Source: JBGTCD01 sp041749015
Lineage (GTDB): Bacteria > Bacteroidota > Bacteroidia > Cytophagales > Cyclobacteriaceae
DNA: 16,407 bases
Reading direction: 5' to 3'
Assembly: GCA_041749015.1 (NCBI GenBank)
Contig: JBGTCD010000119.1
Span: 1 to 16,407 of the forward strand
Below, piece after piece: positions 14,507 to 16,407 of the stretch. Position 1 is the first letter of the stretch. Each line of letters begins with the position of its first letter. Made by a program: the position numbers and the translations under genes. Below the pieces are notes generated by a model that worked only from the letters and a program-made list of their open reading frames with translations, made no database searches and was not told where the DNA came from.

Positions 14507-14557
14507 ATCAAAAAATTTGAAATTCCGGCGTTTTACCGCTCCTCAATCACCGGCCGT
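14507..14557 (+). other. ispH: Probable true N-terminal coding extension of ispH, starting at ATC
   Basis: These 17 in-frame codons read IKKFEIPAFYRSSITGR and join without a stop to the GTG at 14558. They match my recollection of the N-terminus of long-form Bacteroidota IspH (MKxFxIPVFYRSSITGRVKEARK). The only missing element is a standard start codon: the position expected to be ATG is ATC. The frame upstream is open to 14477 and holds no ATG, GTG or TTG. Confidence 0.6.
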
Positions 14558-15733
14558 GTGAAGGAGGCCAGGAAGATTCTGGACCCACGAAAAAGAGATT
14601 TTACCCCTTCCGAGCTTGATTTTGGGCCGGTTAAATTTCTGATTGCCAGACATTTTGGTTTTTGCTATGGAGTAGAAAATGCCATTGAGATAAGTTATAA
14701 AGCTTTGGAAGAGAACCCGGGAAAGCGGGTTTTTCTTTTGAGCCAAATGATCCATAATCAGGAGGTAAACAGAGATCTTCAGAATCGTGGTATACAATTT
14801 ATAATGGATACAGATGGGACTCAGTTTATACCATGGGATGACCTAAGACCTGACGACATTGTCATTATCCCGGCTTTTGGCACTACCCTTGAAATCGAAA
14901 AACTCCTGACGGATAAGGGGATTGAACTTCAACTATATAATACGACATGCCCATTCGTAGAAAAAGTATGGAAGCGGTCTGATAAGCTCGGACAGGATCG
15001 ATATACCATTCTCATTCATGGCAAACATAACCATGAGGAAACCAGAGCCACATTTTCGCACAGTATGAAATCAGGCCCCTCAGTAATACTGAGAGATATT
15101 AATGAAGCTGGTATTTTAGGTAAAATCATTAAAGGGGAATTGCCGGCAGTTCAATTCTATAAAATATTTGAAGGCAGGTATTCTCAGGGCTTTGATGTGG
15201 AAAAGGATTTGGAAAAGGTGGGAGTGGTCAACCAAACCACCATGCTAGCCACCGAAACCCAGTCAATAGCAGACCATTTTAAGCAGGTGATGATTGAGAA
15301 ATATGGTGAGGGTAATTTTAGGGATCATTTTGCGGATACCCGTGATACCCTGTGCTATGCTACTAATGATAATCAGGATGCTACCTATGGTCTGCTGGAG
15401 CAGGAAGCCGACCTCGCTATCGTAGTGGGCGGATATAATAGCAGCAATACTTCACACATTGTAGAGCTTTGTGAAAGAAAATTCCCCACTTATTTCATCA
15501 ATTCCCCTGACGAAATAAAGTCAGCCAATGAAATCCATCATTTTGATTACCCGAATAAGGAAAAACTTGTTACCAGGAATTTTCTACCTAATCGAAATCC
15601 TCTAAGGATCGTATTGACCAGCGGAGCCTCCTGCCCTGATACACTGGTCGATGCAGTATTGCTAAAAATAAACAGTTTTTTTGAAGAAGCGCGGGAACCT
15701 GAAGCAGTATTATCTGAAATGAAGGTTAATTAG
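14558..15733 (+). CDS. ispH: 4-hydroxy-3-methylbut-2-enyl diphosphate reductase (long form)
   Basis: 391 aa from the first standard start, GTG; probably 408 aa from ATC at 14507. It performs the last step of the MEP isoprenoid pathway, reducing HMBPP to IPP and DMAPP with a [4Fe-4S] cluster. Numbered from the GTG, the cluster cysteines are Cys36 (FGFCYGVENA), Cys131 (NTTCPFV) and Cys266 (DTLCYATNDNQ). The HGKHNHEETRAT segment (about 154-165) holds the substrate-binding His and catalytic Glu, and TSGASCPDTLV (354-364) closes the active site. It is about 75-90 residues longer than E. coli IspH, partly through an insertion at about 172-215, as in the Bacteroidota/plant-type branch. It has its own -7 box and overlaps the convergent antiporter by 4 bp. 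Confidence 0.95.
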   Translation: MKEARKILDPRKRDFTPSELDFGPVKFLIARHFGFCYGVENAIEISYKALEENPGKRVFLLSQMIHNQEVNRDLQNRGIQFIMDTDGTQFIPWDDLRPDDIVIIPAFGTTLEIEKLLTDKGIELQLYNTTCPFVEKVWKRSDKLGQDRYTILIHGKHNHEETRATFSHSMKSGPSVILRDINEAGILGKIIKGELPAVQFYKIFEGRYSQGFDVEKDLEKVGVVNQTTMLATETQSIADHFKQVMIEKYGEGNFRDHFADTRDTLCYATNDNQDATYGLLEQEADLAIVVGGYNSSNTSHIVELCERKFPTYFINSPDEIKSANEIHHFDYPNKEKLVTRNFLPNRNPLRIVLTSGASCPDTLVDAVLLKINSFFEEAREPEAVLSEMKVN

Positions 15734-16407
15734 CCTCTGTGGACAAGAAATGCCATGTAGGCACAATAGGCTACCAAAAAGAAAAACCCCTCCCACCTAC
15801 TAATGACCGGCCTCTTTCCAATTGTTACCGCGAGGATTAATGCAGTACTGGCTACAATGATCATTAGAATATCAATATTACTAATTGTATCAAAGGGAAT
15901 GGGCTTGATTACTGCACTCAATCCAAGGATCCAAAGCAGGTTGAATATATTGGAACCGACTACATTGCCAACAGCGATGTCGGTATCTTTTTTAAATGCG
16001 GCTATTGCAGAAGTGACCAATTCCGGCAGGCTGGTGCCGATTGCAATAACTGTGAGGCCTATGAAGGTTTCGCTCATTCCTAATTGACCAGCCAAAAGTA
16101 TGCCCCCCTCAACTACCCACATTCCGCCAAGAAACAAGCCTATCATTCCAAAGGTGATCCACAATGCAGACTTACGACCAGACATTTCTTTAAACTCCTG
16201 GATGTCCTCCATGATAAAACTATTCTTTTGCTTGCTTACGATGTACACATACCCTAGAAAGAGCGCAAAAAAGAACAACAGTACGACCCCATCGAAACGA
16301 CTGATATGGTAAGTTCTATCTGCTTCAAAGAAGTCTACATTGGCAAGAAAACCCACCAAAAGTGTGGCAGTAAGGGAAAATGGAACCTCAATAAAATAGG
16401 TATTTTT
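15730..16407 (-). CDS. Calcium/sodium antiporter (CaCA family, YrbG-like), N-terminal part outside window
   Basis: The frame is open to the window edge, so 225 C-terminal residues are visible and the start lies beyond 16407; the TTG at 16359 is internal. The visible beginning KNTYFIEVPFSLTATLLVGFLANV is a transmembrane helix of the first half. An acidic cytoplasmic loop follows (about KQKNSFIMEDIQEFKEMSGRK), then the second half with the alpha-2 repeat: GTSLPELVTSAIAAFKKD and DIAVGNVVGSNIFNLLWILG, carrying the ion-binding Glu and Asn. Two more hydrophobic segments end the protein. Such proteins exchange Ca2+ for Na+ across the inner membrane. The alpha-1 repeat should lie off the window. Its stop overlaps that of ispH. 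Confidence 0.92.
   Translation of the reverse strand, partial: KNTYFIEVPFSLTATLLVGFLANVDFFEADRTYHISRFDGVVLLFFFALFLGYVYIVSKQKNSFIMEDIQEFKEMSGRKSALWITFGMIGLFLGGMWVVEGGILLAGQLGMSETFIGLTVIAIGTSLPELVTSAIAAFKKDTDIAVGNVVGSNIFNLLWILGLSAVIKPIPFDTISNIDILMIIVASTALILAVTIGKRPVISRWEGFFFLVAYCAYMAFLVHRG

Noticed and set aside
1..16407. Mobile elements, CRISPR arrays, toxin-antitoxin or defence genes, rRNA or tRNA genes
   Set aside because: Looked for on both strands; no transposase, integrase, direct-repeat array, nuclease/defence motif or tRNA-like cloverleaf was recognised. The region reads as core chromosome.

Overview
The window looks like ordinary chromosome from a member of the Bacteroidota, most likely class Cytophagia (a Fulvivirga/Marivirga/Flammeovirga-like relative). 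Three things point there: protein sequences typical of that group (an AccD without zinc cysteines, the long form of IspH), almost no Shine-Dalgarno sequences, and five exact copies of the Bacteroidota -7 promoter box TAnnTTTG placed just upstream of gene starts. The genus is inferred, not shown. I see no mobile element, CRISPR array, phage gene, rRNA or tRNA.

Layout. (1) 1-585, + strand: the 3' part of an unrecognised gene, possibly the end of a carboxypeptidase-like regulatory domain protein. (2) 582-7693, - strand: a 2-oxoglutarate dehydrogenase cluster odhA-odhB-lpdA, followed 37 bp later by an orphan six-helix membrane histidine kinase. OdhB carries two tandem lipoyl domains. (3) 7694-7928: a divergent control region with the odhA promoter, a 20-bp inverted repeat and the rpsP promoter. 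(4) 7929-10401, + strand: the classic rpsP-rimM-trmD-rplS translation cluster. S16 has a very long acidic repeat tail, and rplS has its own promoter and a strong terminator. (5) 10545-11387, + strand: accD. (6) 11398-14007, - strand: a TANGO2/NRDE-family gene, then gcvT and a comB-like phosphatase, the latter two coupled by overlapping stop/start codons and served by their own promoter. (7) 14216-14422, + strand: a small YodC-like protein with a terminator. (8) 14507/14558-15733, + strand: ispH, whose conserved N-terminus appears to start at an ATC codon. (9) 15730-16407, - strand: a Ca2+/Na+ antiporter that runs off the right edge.

The genes are mainly core metabolism and translation: the TCA cycle (E1, E2, E3), ribosome assembly and tRNA modification, fatty-acid initiation, one-carbon metabolism and isoprenoid synthesis. 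I found no convincing undescribed multi-gene system. The observations most worth following are the exact 9-residue repeat in the S16 tail, the probable AUC start of ispH, the 15-nt element shared by the rpsP and rplS promoters, the palindrome at the odhA promoter, the kinase attached to the OGDH cluster, and the ComB homologue coupled to gcvT.
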